Source: Salegentibacter sp. 24 (lineage in GTDB: Bacteria; Bacteroidota; Bacteroidia; Flavobacteriales; Flavobacteriaceae). From it: a DNA stretch of 64,000 nt. The notes below the pieces were generated by a model. The model saw only the letters and a program-made list of their open reading frames with translations. It had not been told where the DNA came from and did not search any database. The stretch is taken from the NCBI RefSeq assembly GCF_004362395.1, contig NZ_SNWE01000002.1, forward strand, positions 62,001-126,000, given 5' to 3'. The translations under genes were made by a program, and so were the position numbers. This document shows positions 26,827-35,014 of this stretch, piece after piece (within the stretch, counting starts at the first letter, position 1; every line of letters begins with the position of its first letter).

Positions 26827-26959
26827 AGCAACTCCTTAAAAATACGCGTTAAATTCTTGTAAAACACAGGGCAGCTGCAGCAAATGTTTCTAATTTTATC
26901 TTTTAAAATCAGTTTTGTAGTTATTAATGCTAAAAGCTTCAAAACCAAAAACCAAAGCA

Positions 26960-27529
26960 ATGAAAAAAATAAGCTTAATAATTATTGTACTAATTGTGGC
27001 GTCCTGCGGAAGTACTAATAGAAAAACATCTGAAGATAAATTTGTAATTGAAAGTCTCACAGATTATGATGCTGATGAATTAAACGAGAACTATCCGGAT
27101 GCAAATATTTATGAAGATGTCGGAATGTTCGAAGAAGGAACTGTAGAACGGGCATATTCGGTAATGTATCCAGATACCCCGGATGAATTGCATATTACCT
27201 GGAAAACAGAGGAACGAGAAGAAATTTTTGATATTCGATTTTCGGAAAATGGTAAATGGGAATCTGAGAAAGGAATAAAAATTGGAACTACTTTCCAAGC
27301 ATTAAACAAACTTAATGAAAAGGAGATATCGTTTTATGGATTCGGCTGGGATTATGGAGGCGCTGTGATGTGGAATGATGGAAAGTTGGAAACCTCTAAC
27401 CTAAGAGTATTTCTTGCCCCAGAAAGGAAGGTTGCGGATAAGTTTTACCGAGATTCAGTTATAGAGGGAAGTGAGGAAGAGATTGATAACTTGAATTTAA
27501 AAGTATCCAGTATTATGCTCATGAATTAG
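26960..27529 (+). CDS. Putative lipoprotein, unknown function
   Basis: A 189-residue protein starting MKKISLIIIVLIVASCGS. The hydrophobic stretch ends in a lipobox VASC (Cys at 16), so it should be lipidated and exported. An ATG 33 bases upstream (26927) would add a tail before the signal peptide; the lipoprotein start at 26960 is preferred. The mature part is acidic and contains DADELNENYPDANI and a repeated Gly/Trp-rich segment (FGWDYGGAVMWNDGK). I do not recognise the family; proteins of this kind are common single-copy lipoproteins in the group. Confidence 0.68.
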   Translation: MKKISLIIIVLIVASCGSTNRKTSEDKFVIESLTDYDADELNENYPDANIYEDVGMFEEGTVERAYSVMYPDTPDELHITWKTEEREEIFDIRFSENGKWESEKGIKIGTTFQALNKLNEKEISFYGFGWDYGGAVMWNDGKLETSNLRVFLAPERKVADKFYRDSVIEGSEEEIDNLNLKVSSIMLMN

Positions 27530-27553
27530 TTGTTTTTAATGGAATTCCCCTAG

Positions 27554-27824
27554 TTATATCATCCGAAATACTTCCTGAATTTACATAAGGTTCAGTATAA
27601 AACTTTTGGTGAATTAGATGAACGCCTCGCTGTAGAACACCTTTTTAAAAAGGCTTATGAAATTCTGGATTAAAATTATGTCTATAACAAGCGGATATAG
27701 AGATTTTGGCCTAATGCATAAACCTTTGGGGGTAGTAAAGACAAACTAAGAAGCACAACTGATTTTGGGGACCGGAAAAGTTCTGGTGAGCCTAAACAAA
27801 TTCAGCGGCTTTATCTGCCGCTGA
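27554..27824 (+). pseudogene. Possible remnants of decayed coding sequence
   Basis: The 419-bp gap 27530-27948 has no intact gene. A 39-codon open stretch (27554-27673) without a start reads in part KTFGELDERLAVEHLFKKA and looks protein-like. A second frame (27678-27824) reads MSITSGYRDFGLMHKPLGV, meets TAA, then continues EAQLILGTGKVLVSLNK. The fragments could be remains of a frameshifted gene. The evidence is only amino-acid character, so this is tentative. Confidence 0.22.
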
Positions 27825-27830
27825 ATTTTT
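27798..27830 (+). terminator. Rho-independent terminator
   Basis: AAATTCAGCGGC (27798-27809) pairs with GCCGCTGAATTT (27817-27828) around a 7-base loop, followed by T residues. It is strong and faces the plus strand, about 270 bp after the lipoprotein stop. Confidence 0.82.
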
Positions 27831-27881
27831 ATGATTAACAATTAGAACTGGAATCAGGTCTAATATTGTTTGAAATAAATT

Positions 27882-27930
27882 TTAAAAAAAAGAACCTCAC
27901 AATCTCAATCTATGAAAGGAAAGTGAGGTT
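27882..27930 (-). terminator. Terminator for the M13 peptidase gene
   Basis: AACCTCAC (27930-27923 on the minus strand) pairs with GTGAGGTT (27900-27893), then TTCTTTTTTTT. The loop is 22 bases. It lies about 20 bp past the peptidase stop. Confidence 0.7.
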
Positions 27931-27948
27931 TTTAGTATATAAAAATTT

Positions 27949-30018
27949 CTACCAGATTTTCACCCTATTTTCGGGTGCAACATACATCTCATCATCTTCC
28001 TCAATATCGAAAGCTGTATAAAAAGCATCTATATTCTGAAGCGGAACATAAGCTCTATACATGCCAGGAGAATGCGGGTCAGTCTTAATTCGGTTTCTTA
28101 AAGCTTCTTCACGCATTTTGGTTCTCCAAACAGTCGCCCAGGACATAAAGAAACGTTGTTCAGGGGTAAAACCATCTATTTTACCTGGGTTCCCATGTTT
28201 TTCTAAATGTAGCTGTAAACCATCGTAAGCTGCGTTTACTCCCCCAAGATCCCCAATATTTTCGCCTAATGTGAATTCACCATTTATGTATACACTATCT
28301 AAAACTTCAATGCTGCTATACTGATCAGCAAGCTCTTTTCCAAGTGCTTCAAACTGTTTTAGATCTTCGTCCGTCCACCAGTTATTCAGGTTACCTTCGG
28401 CATCAAATCTCGAACCGCTATCATCAAATCCGTGAGAAATCTCGTGACCAATTACCGCACCTATTCCGCCGTAATTTACAGCTGCGTCCGCTTTATAATC
28501 ATAAAATGGAGGCTGTAGAATAGCCGCAGGAAATACAATTTCGTTATAGCTCGGATTATAATATGCATTTACAGTTTGTGGTGGCATAAACCATTCACTC
28601 TTGTCTACCGGCTGTCCAAGATCGGCCATATTATCAGCCACTCTCCATTTGCTTGAATTCATCATATTCTGGAAATAAGATCCGCCGTTTTCCACTTTTA
28701 CAATTTCCAGATCGCTATAATCTTCCCATTGATCTGGATAACCAACTTTTATCGTTGTAGTTCCCAGTTTTTCCTTAGCCTTTTTCTTGGTTTCTTCACT
28801 CATCCAACTTAAGTTATCAATTCGGTTTTCATAAGCCTTAATAAGATTAGCGATCATATCCTGTGCTTTTTCTTTTGCTTCAGCAGGGAAATGTTTGTCT
28901 ACATATAATTTACCCAAGGCTTCACCTATCGTTCCGTTTATGGTTTGCAAAGCTCGTTCGTCTCGGGGACGCTGCTCTTGTGCGCCCTGCAATGTCTTGC
29001 TGTAGAAATCCCAGTTTGCTTTTTCAATTTCGGTTGAAAGCGTATTTGCAGCATCATTAAGTATGCTCCACTTTAAATAATCTTTCCAATCTTGGATAGC
29101 ATCCCCATCAAAAACATCCTGAAGGGATTCTATATAGTTTGGTTGAGAAACGATAATGGTATCCATATTTTTGGCGCCAATTTCTTCAAAATAATTATTC
29201 CAATCAAAAGCAGGAACCATATTCTCAAGCTCAGCCACTGTTTTGGGATTATATGTTTTTCGAGCATCACGACGTTCCACTTTGTCTAATCGAGGTTCTG
29301 CCAAGCTTGTTTCAAAAGCAAGGATTCGCTTTGCTGCATTTGCAGCTTCTTCTTCTGAATAATCTAAATACTGAAGCATCCTGGTGATGTGTTCCTTATA
29401 TTTCTCCCTTTTCTCCTTGGAATCTGAATCGTCGGACACATAGTAATCGCGATCTGGCAATCCTAATCCAGACGGATAGAGATATGCAGCGTTCATATTA
29501 CTATTTTTTGCATCTGCACGAACTCCGAAAGAGAAAAATCCAACGCCACCATATTGTTGCATTTCAGTAAGAAATTCCTGCAGGTCTTCTATATTTCTGA
29601 TAGAATCTACTTGAGCTAAATATGGTTTCACAGGATCAACTCCTTTTTCATTTCTGGCAAGAGTGTCCATAATAGTGTTATAGAGATATACCGCTTTGGC
29701 CTGGTCGCTAGTGGGATCAAGGCTATCACTGGTAGAAGCTTTCTCTAATAAAGCAAGGGCATCTTTGTTAGTACGCTCACGAAGTTCCATAAAACTGCCC
29801 CATGTCGTCTGATCTGAGGGGATTTCCGTAGAATCTACCCATTTCCCATTTACGTATCTAAAAAAGTCTTCCTGTGGTGAAACAGTTGTATCCATATACG
29901 CAAGGTTAATTCCGCGCACTTCTTCTTTTTCTTTGCTTTCTTTAACCTCGTTTTGGCAACTTGTTAGAGTTGCAGCTCCCAAAACGGTTAAAAAGAGCAC
30001 ATTCGTTATTTTTCTCAT
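27949..30018 (-). CDS. M13 family zinc metallopeptidase lipoprotein (PepO/neprilysin type)
   Basis: A 689-residue oligopeptidase. The N-terminus is a lipoprotein signal (LTVLGAATLTSCQN, Cys near 21), so it is anchored in the periplasm or outer membrane. The catalytic zinc motif is VIGHEISHGFDDSG (HExxH, near 523). The third zinc ligand region ENIGDLGG lies near 583, and NAYYNPSYNEIVFPAAILQ (near 479) holds the substrate-binding Asn-Ala-Tyr. The length and C-terminal ending (RVKIW) match M13 peptidases, which end in a conserved W. It is a single gene with its own terminator. Confidence 0.95.
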   Translation of the reverse strand: MRKITNVLFLTVLGAATLTSCQNEVKESKEKEEVRGINLAYMDTTVSPQEDFFRYVNGKWVDSTEIPSDQTTWGSFMELRERTNKDALALLEKASTSDSLDPTSDQAKAVYLYNTIMDTLARNEKGVDPVKPYLAQVDSIRNIEDLQEFLTEMQQYGGVGFFSFGVRADAKNSNMNAAYLYPSGLGLPDRDYYVSDDSDSKEKREKYKEHITRMLQYLDYSEEEAANAAKRILAFETSLAEPRLDKVERRDARKTYNPKTVAELENMVPAFDWNNYFEEIGAKNMDTIIVSQPNYIESLQDVFDGDAIQDWKDYLKWSILNDAANTLSTEIEKANWDFYSKTLQGAQEQRPRDERALQTINGTIGEALGKLYVDKHFPAEAKEKAQDMIANLIKAYENRIDNLSWMSEETKKKAKEKLGTTTIKVGYPDQWEDYSDLEIVKVENGGSYFQNMMNSSKWRVADNMADLGQPVDKSEWFMPPQTVNAYYNPSYNEIVFPAAILQPPFYDYKADAAVNYGGIGAVIGHEISHGFDDSGSRFDAEGNLNNWWTDEDLKQFEALGKELADQYSSIEVLDSVYINGEFTLGENIGDLGGVNAAYDGLQLHLEKHGNPGKIDGFTPEQRFFMSWATVWRTKMREEALRNRIKTDPHSPGMYRAYVPLQNIDAFYTAFDIEEDDEMYVAPENRVKIW

Positions 30019-30197
30019 TTGTGGTTTGAATTATTATGTATTTGCGCGCTAAAGTACTAAAAAGGAGTATACTTAGTATTAGATTTTTTTAGGCCTGTGA
30101 ATTAAACAACTTTTGTTATTTAGATGCATTTCTAAATTGCTTTTCTTCAATACCATCAATTGTGAAATAATGGGTTTAAATCTTAATTAAGCTTAAT

Positions 30198-30296
30198 ATG
30201 TCCAATCAATCGCACATAAATGAGAAGTTGTGGGAACAGTCTTTGCCACAAGGTACGAAACTACACACCAATCCATCGGCCCTTAGGTATGGGTAG
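30198..30296 (+). CDS. Possible 32-residue small protein or gene fragment
   Basis: The 278-bp gap 30019-30296 contains an open frame from ATG 30198 to TAG 30294-30296. It encodes MSNQSHINEKLWEQSLPQG plus 13 more residues (ending ALRYG). The composition looks protein-like and it stops exactly where the convergent SnoaL-like gene ends. It has no recognisable domain and may be an isolated 5' remnant. The rest of the gap shows nothing. Confidence 0.25.
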   Translation: MSNQSHINEKLWEQSLPQGTKLHTNPSALRYG

Positions 30297-30776
30297 TCAT
30301 TGTTTAATTATAAGTTTTCTATCAAATTCTTTCTTTAGCTCAGTTACTTCTTGGACTTTTTCATTAGGAATCGTAATAGAGAGTACGTAGTGGGCGATTT
30401 TCCAACCTTCTTCGGTTTTTTGTATTACTCCGGAACCTCTACAAATTCCCATCTGTGTATTCAACAACTCATCAAACCAGGCCATTTTACAGTTTTCCAC
30501 TATATAGATATTTCGTTCTATGGTTTGAAAATCCCAAGCCTTGCCTTGATCAAAATAGGGTTTTGAAAATTTTCGAAACTCATTATTTTGCCAGTTTTCG
30601 GTGGCATCGGTACCAATAAAAATGGCGTCTTTAGTCATCAAATTGAAATATTTTTCAAAATCGGCTTGAGCAGCAGCCTGGTGCCATTGATTAAGAACCG
30701 CATCTATATTTGGTTTTTCCTGAGCAGAAATACCCGTACTTAATACGAAAAAAAGTATTGTTAAAATATTTTTCAT
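30297..30776 (-). CDS. Exported SnoaL/NTF2-like protein
   Basis: A 159-residue protein with a signal peptide (NILTILFFVLSTGISAQE). The mature part has the NTF2-like cone fold seen in SnoaL and ketosteroid-isomerase relatives: VLNQWHQAAAQADFEKYFNLM (core of the first helix, shown as QAAAQADFEKYF near 33) and FIGTDATENW (near 53), then FRKFSKPYFDQGKAW. No catalytic residue is clear, as in most periplasmic members. The function is unknown and it stands alone. The next gene upstream on the strand is 73 bp away. Confidence 0.75.
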   Translation of the reverse strand: MKNILTILFFVLSTGISAQEKPNIDAVLNQWHQAAAQADFEKYFNLMTKDAIFIGTDATENWQNNEFRKFSKPYFDQGKAWDFQTIERNIYIVENCKMAWFDELLNTQMGICRGSGVIQKTEEGWKIAHYVLSITIPNEKVQEVTELKKEFDRKLIIKQ

Positions 30777-30849
30777 ACAGAAAGATTTTGAATCAAGTTA
30801 TCAAATTTTAATACATTGATAAGATAGTTGCTTAAAGAGGGGGTGGAAT

Positions 30850-31407
30850 TTACTTTATTGAAATGGTATCATTTGAAATTGTATCTCTTTCAGCTTTAAA
30901 TTCATCGAGTTCATCTTCAAAATCTTCCAGGGTTTTCAGGAATTGTTCATTAAGTTGAATCTTAAAATTATTGAATTCTTCGGGGATTTCTCCTGCGACT
31001 TTTGAAATAGCATCGGCATCTAATTCTCGGCGATTAGAAAGTTGGTCCAAAACTTTTGCTTTTGTAAGTAGGACATTGGCTCGAGCCCTCACTGCATTTG
31101 AACTTAATGAATCGGGTATACTGGCACAGAGGGATTCCATGACCTGAGCAATAGGGCGGGAGCTTTCTATTGTTTGCTCCAGATTATAATTCTTTAACTG
31201 GTCTACTTCATTCTGTGCGGCAATATATGCAAGCCATTGTACCACTTGTTCCCGGGCTTCAGGCAGTAATATCACTTCTTCGTTTGTAGTTTTAATAGGC
31301 TTGTGTAATGTCGTGGAATCTAACTCAGTAGTAATAGTTTTTTGATTATTAGGCGATTCTCCGCAAGACCAAAGAAAAATAAATAATATAAAACCCAGTA
31401 TTTTCAT
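30850..31407 (-). CDS. Putative lipoprotein, helical, unknown function
   Basis: A 185-residue protein with a short lipoprotein signal (ILGFILFIFLWSCGES; Cys near 15). The rest is mainly helical and acidic: AREQVVQWLAYIAAQNEVDQ near 52 and a C-terminal amphipathic coil (FLKTLEDFEDELDEFKAERD near 160). I do not recognise the family. It is divergent from the L-threonine dehydrogenase gene and 73 bp upstream of the SnoaL-like gene on the same strand. Confidence 0.66.
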   Translation of the reverse strand: MKILGFILFIFLWSCGESPNNQKTITTELDSTTLHKPIKTTNEEVILLPEAREQVVQWLAYIAAQNEVDQLKNYNLEQTIESSRPIAQVMESLCASIPDSLSSNAVRARANVLLTKAKVLDQLSNRRELDADAISKVAGEIPEEFNNFKIQLNEQFLKTLEDFEDELDEFKAERDTISNDTISIK

Positions 31408-31513
31408 GTAAACACAAAGTTAATCTAAAATTTTCCAGATTTCATAAAATTCCTCTCTCTAAAAATAAGCACCTAAAAGATTTCTAATAAAAGCAAAGGT
31501 TTCACCTGTTTCA

Positions 31514-31546
31514 TTGCGAAAACCTCTTTGTAAATAAATATATTTG
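31514..31546 (+). promoter_or_regulatory. Promoter of the L-threonine dehydrogenase gene
   Basis: TTG (31514-31516), 22-bp gap, TATATTTG (31539-31546), 16 bp before the ATG at 31563. Confidence 0.55.
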
Positions 31547-31562
31547 CGGAAAAATCAACACC

Positions 31563-32522
31563 ATGGCCGGAAAAATTTTAATTATTGGAGCTTGCGGACA
31601 AATTGGAACTGAGTTAACTCTGAAACTGCGTAATCTATACGGAAATCAAAACGTTATTGCCAGTGATATAAAGGAGGGCAGCCGCGAACTTATGGAATCG
31701 GGTCCGTTTGAGCCAGCCGATGCTAATGATGCCCGGCGTGTTGAAGCTTTACTTGACCAGTACAATATTAGCCAAGTTTATCTTATGGCTGCTATGTTGA
31801 GCGCCACTGCAGAAAAAGCCCCGATGAAAGCATGGAGCCTTAATATGGATTCTCTTTTTCACATACTTAATTTTGCGAAGGATAAAAAAATTGAAAAAGT
31901 ATTTTGGCCATCGAGTATTGCCGTATTTGGTCCAACAACACCTAAAAATGATACTCCGCAAACAACAATTATGGAGCCTACTACTGTGTATGGAATCAGT
32001 AAACAAACTGGTGAAAGGTGGTGCGAATATTTTCACAATAAATACGGAGTAGATGTAAGAAGTTTACGATATCCTGGTATTATAAGTTATAAAACCCTAC
32101 CAGGTGGTGGTACTACCGATTATGCTATAGAGATCTTTCATGGTGCTCTGAAAAATAATGGTTACACATCATTTTTGGCGGAAGATACAGGTCTTCCAAT
32201 GATGTATATGGATGATGCGATTAAAGCAACGGTAGATATTATGGAAGCACCATCACATAAGATAAGGGTGCGTTCTTCATATAATCTTTCAGCTTTGAGT
32301 TTTACTCCAAAAATCCTTGCGGAAGCAATTCAAAAAGAAATGCCAGAGTTTAAAATCGCTTATGAACCGGATTTTAGACAAAAAATAGCTGATTCCTGGC
32401 CTTCAAGTATAGATGATTCTGAGGCCAGAAAAGACTGGCAATGGAAACACGATTTTGATTTGGAAAGCCTGGTTAACGAAATGCTAGGCGGAGTATCTGA
32501 ACAATTGAGAGCTGAGAAATAA
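31563..32522 (+). CDS. L-threonine 3-dehydrogenase, SDR/epimerase-like type
   Basis: A 319-residue NAD-dependent extended-SDR enzyme. It matches the short threonine dehydrogenases described from Flavobacterium rather than zinc-dependent Tdh. The NAD motif GACGQIG is near 8, the Ser/Thr region WPSSIAVFGP near 118, and the catalytic pair YGISKQ (Tyr, Lys) near 143. RYPGIISY (near 163) and GGGTTDYAIEIFH (near 178) are hallmarks of this family. It oxidises L-threonine to 2-amino-3-oxobutyrate. No KBL ligase lies next to it. It is a single gene, terminated by the shared hairpin at 32572. Confidence 0.92.
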   Translation: MAGKILIIGACGQIGTELTLKLRNLYGNQNVIASDIKEGSRELMESGPFEPADANDARRVEALLDQYNISQVYLMAAMLSATAEKAPMKAWSLNMDSLFHILNFAKDKKIEKVFWPSSIAVFGPTTPKNDTPQTTIMEPTTVYGISKQTGERWCEYFHNKYGVDVRSLRYPGIISYKTLPGGGTTDYAIEIFHGALKNNGYTSFLAEDTGLPMMYMDDAIKATVDIMEAPSHKIRVRSSYNLSALSFTPKILAEAIQKEMPEFKIAYEPDFRQKIADSWPSSIDDSEARKDWQWKHDFDLESLVNEMLGGVSEQLRAEK

Positions 32523-32571
32523 TTATTTTATACATTTAATAAAAACTAAATCAGGGAAATAGAAGCATAAA

Positions 32572-32595
32572 AAAAGCCGCTAATTAGCGGCTTTT
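32572..32595. terminator. Bidirectional terminator between threonine dehydrogenase gene and csp
   Basis: A perfect 24-bp palindrome with core AGCCGCTAATTAGCGGCT, A-run on the left and T-run on the right. It serves both convergent genes. Confidence 0.88.
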
Positions 32596-32622
32596 CAAGT
32601 TCTTGAAATAGGATAATATATA

Positions 32623-32817
32623 TTATTCTATAACGCGTACTTCCGCAGCGTTAACTCCTTTTCTACCTTCTACTTCAACGTACTCAACTTTATCACCTTC
32701 GTTCAAGCTCTCGCCATCTAATCCAGTAATGTGTACGAAGATGTCTCTTCCTGTTTCGTCGTTGGTAATGAATCCGTATCCTTTTGATTCATTGAAAAAT
32801 TTAACTGTACCTTCCAT
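32623..32817 (-). CDS. csp: Cold-shock domain protein
   Basis: A 64-residue CspA-family RNA chaperone of one OB fold. RNP1 is KGYGFITND (near 11) and RNP2 is DIFVHITGL (near 25), with aromatic residues in place. The ending VNAAEVRVIE is typical. It melts RNA secondary structure in the cytoplasm. The promoter gives a leader of only about 25 bases, unlike the long cold-responsive leaders of E. coli cspA, so cold induction through the leader is not apparent. Confidence 0.95.
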   Translation of the reverse strand: MEGTVKFFNESKGYGFITNDETGRDIFVHITGLDGESLNEGDKVEYVEVEGRKGVNAAEVRVIE

Positions 32818-32848
32818 CGTAATAATAAAATAAATAATTAATAAAGAG

Positions 32849-32877
32849 CAAAGTTAGTATAATATTATTGATGACAA
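32849..32877 (-). promoter_or_regulatory. Promoter of csp
   Basis: On the minus strand TTG (32877-32875), 18-bp gap, TAACTTTG (32856-32849), 31 bp before the start codon. Confidence 0.6.
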
Positions 32878-32922
32878 TGCAATATTTTTATTTTTCTTTT
32901 GAAGGTCTTCTAAAATCGAGAT

Positions 32923-33162
32923 TTAATCTATCCCTTTGTCTTTCATTTTATCTATGTTCTCTTTAGTGAGAGTGTAGTCTTGGAGTCGTTTGCCCTTCCA
33001 TCTAACATATAGGAATATAGGCATTAAAATAAATGCACTTGCTAGTACGGCAATGCCAATTATTTGGTCTCCCAGCATAACATCTTTAAAAGTTCGGTAA
33101 TAAAACCCGACTCCAATGGCAATTAATATTAAAACACCTAAGATTTTTAGAAAAGTATTCAT
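32923..33162 (-). CDS. Small two-helix membrane protein, unknown function
   Basis: A 79-residue protein with two hydrophobic segments (about 5-22 and 33-53) and a charged C-terminal tail (TKENIDKMKDKGID). It is an inner-membrane protein of unknown role, common as a short gene in the group. It begins 4 bp after the ClC gene stop on the same strand, so it is almost certainly cotranscribed and may act with the channel. Confidence 0.65.
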   Translation of the reverse strand: MNTFLKILGVLILIAIGVGFYYRTFKDVMLGDQIIGIAVLASAFILMPIFLYVRWKGKRLQDYTLTKENIDKMKDKGID

Positions 33163-33166
33163 ACTG

Positions 33167-34957
33167 TTAAACGGTTACTTCTATTAGTTTTTGACGGTAG
33201 GCGGTTAGTAATTTAGATTTTGAAATAAAACCAATATATTTACCATTCTCAACTACCGGAAGATTCCAGGCATTGGTTTCCTGAAATTTAGACATGATAT
33301 CTTTTGGACTGTCTATAAGTAAGTCAATAATTTTTGGCGCTCGTTGCATAAGTTCACTAACCATGACTTCTTCATACATTTTTTGGTCGAACATTATCGG
33401 CCTTATATCATCTAATAAGATAATTCCTAAAAAGTTACGATTTTCATCAATAACAGGAAAAAGATTTCGGGAAGATTTTATAACGCCTTTATGAATAACA
33501 TCGCCCAGATTCATATCTATATTTAAAGTCACAAAATTCTTTTCTATAATTTGATGAATATTTAGTAGTGTTAGCACCGCTTGGTCCTTATTATGTGTTA
33601 ACAAATCACCACGTTTAGCAAGTTCCATAGTATAAACAGAGTGCGGTTGAAACTGATTTGTTATCATATATGAAATAGCTGCGGTAATCATTAATGGTAC
33701 AAAAAGCTCGTAACCACCAGTAAGCTCAGCAATTAGAAAAATCGCGGTGAGTGGAGCATGGAGCACACCCGCCATTAATCCGGCCATTCCTACCATTGTA
33801 AAACTGCTTACGGAAATAGGGCTTTTTAATATTCCAAGGTGATTTACAATTAATGCAAAACAATGTCCCATTGCACTTCCCATAAATAACACAGGGGCAA
33901 AAATGCCGCCAACGCCTCCTGCTCCAAATGTAAGGGAAGTGGCGATAATTTTAAAAATCACAAGTCCTGCCAGAAGGGCAATTACCACCCAGATATTATC
34001 TAAATAATCGTTAAATAGATTAGTTCCTAAGGCATTAAGATAATCTTCTGCCAAGAGATTATTAATCACATTATAGCCTTCGCCATATAATGGAGGAATA
34101 AAATAAATAAGAATTCCAAGTCCAAGTCCTCCTATTAACAGCCGATAGAAAAGGGAATCTATTTTCTTAAAAGCATCTCCAATTTTGAAATAAATATGGG
34201 TAAAATACATAGAGCAGCCAGCAGCCAGCACTCCCAGTATTATATAAAAGGGGACTTCAGAAATAGTGAAATTGTCCTCAAGTTTAAAAGGTAAAATAAT
34301 ATCGGATCCGAAGAAAAAATATGAGGTGAGAATTGCTGAAACCGAGGCAATAAGCAAGGGCACCATAGAGATTAAGGTAAGGTCTAAACTAAAAACTTCA
34401 ATAGCGAAAATAATTGCTGCGATAGGAGCTTTAAAGATGGAAGACATAGCTCCAGCAGCCGCACATCCTATTAATAAAGTACGGGAGCTTTGGTTCATCT
34501 TAAAAAACCTGGAAATATTAGAGCCCAAAGAGGCCCCAGTCGCTACGGTAGGTCCTTCCAGCCCTACAGATCCTCCAAAACCTACTGTTAAGGGAGCGGT
34601 AACAATTGATGCATACATTTGGAAGGATCGCATGATTCCTTTTCGGCGTGAAATGGCATAAAGGGTAGATGGAATACCGTGTCCAATCTTTTTTTTGAAA
34701 ATAACTTTAATAATAAACAGTGTGAGGCTTAAGCCAATAAGCGGGAAAATAAAATAAAAAGCGTGGTGGTAATTTATAATTAGACTTCCTTCCAGTAAGC
34801 GCTGTATAAAATGAGTGAGATTTTTTATAACTACCGCACCCAAACCAGCGGTAAAACCTATAATAGCACTTAATATCATCAGAAATTGTTGATGACTTAA
34901 GTACCGGTTTGTCCAGTTGGAAAAACGGATTAATAATTTTGTAGCCTTGTTACCCAC
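33167..34957 (-). CDS. ClC family anion channel/transporter with C-terminal CBS pair
   Basis: A 596-residue ClC protein with about 10-12 membrane helices (20-440) and two cytoplasmic CBS domains (about 455-590). Selectivity-filter segments are visible: GHGIP (92-96), GSVGLEGP (129-136) holding the gating Glu E134, GIFAP (near 346) and VYTMEL near 430 with the conserved Tyr. Two departures matter. The central Ser of GSGIP is His here (H93). The position of the inner proton Glu of the E. coli exchanger (E203) is V188, in the AIEVF segment. Loss of this Glu is a channel-like trait, so passive chloride conduction is plausible. The CBS pair may bind nucleotide. It is followed by the 79-residue membrane gene. 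Confidence 0.9.
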   Translation of the reverse strand: MGNKATKLLIRFSNWTNRYLSHQQFLMILSAIIGFTAGLGAVVIKNLTHFIQRLLEGSLIINYHHAFYFIFPLIGLSLTLFIIKVIFKKKIGHGIPSTLYAISRRKGIMRSFQMYASIVTAPLTVGFGGSVGLEGPTVATGASLGSNISRFFKMNQSSRTLLIGCAAAGAMSSIFKAPIAAIIFAIEVFSLDLTLISMVPLLIASVSAILTSYFFFGSDIILPFKLEDNFTISEVPFYIILGVLAAGCSMYFTHIYFKIGDAFKKIDSLFYRLLIGGLGLGILIYFIPPLYGEGYNVINNLLAEDYLNALGTNLFNDYLDNIWVVIALLAGLVIFKIIATSLTFGAGGVGGIFAPVLFMGSAMGHCFALIVNHLGILKSPISVSSFTMVGMAGLMAGVLHAPLTAIFLIAELTGGYELFVPLMITAAISYMITNQFQPHSVYTMELAKRGDLLTHNKDQAVLTLLNIHQIIEKNFVTLNIDMNLGDVIHKGVIKSSRNLFPVIDENRNFLGIILLDDIRPIMFDQKMYEEVMVSELMQRAPKIIDLLIDSPKDIMSKFQETNAWNLPVVENGKYIGFISKSKLLTAYRQKLIEVTV

Positions 34958-35014
34958 TCAAAAAAAATTAAGTGAAGATAAAAAATCCCCAGACGAACGG
35001 TGATTTTAATATCA

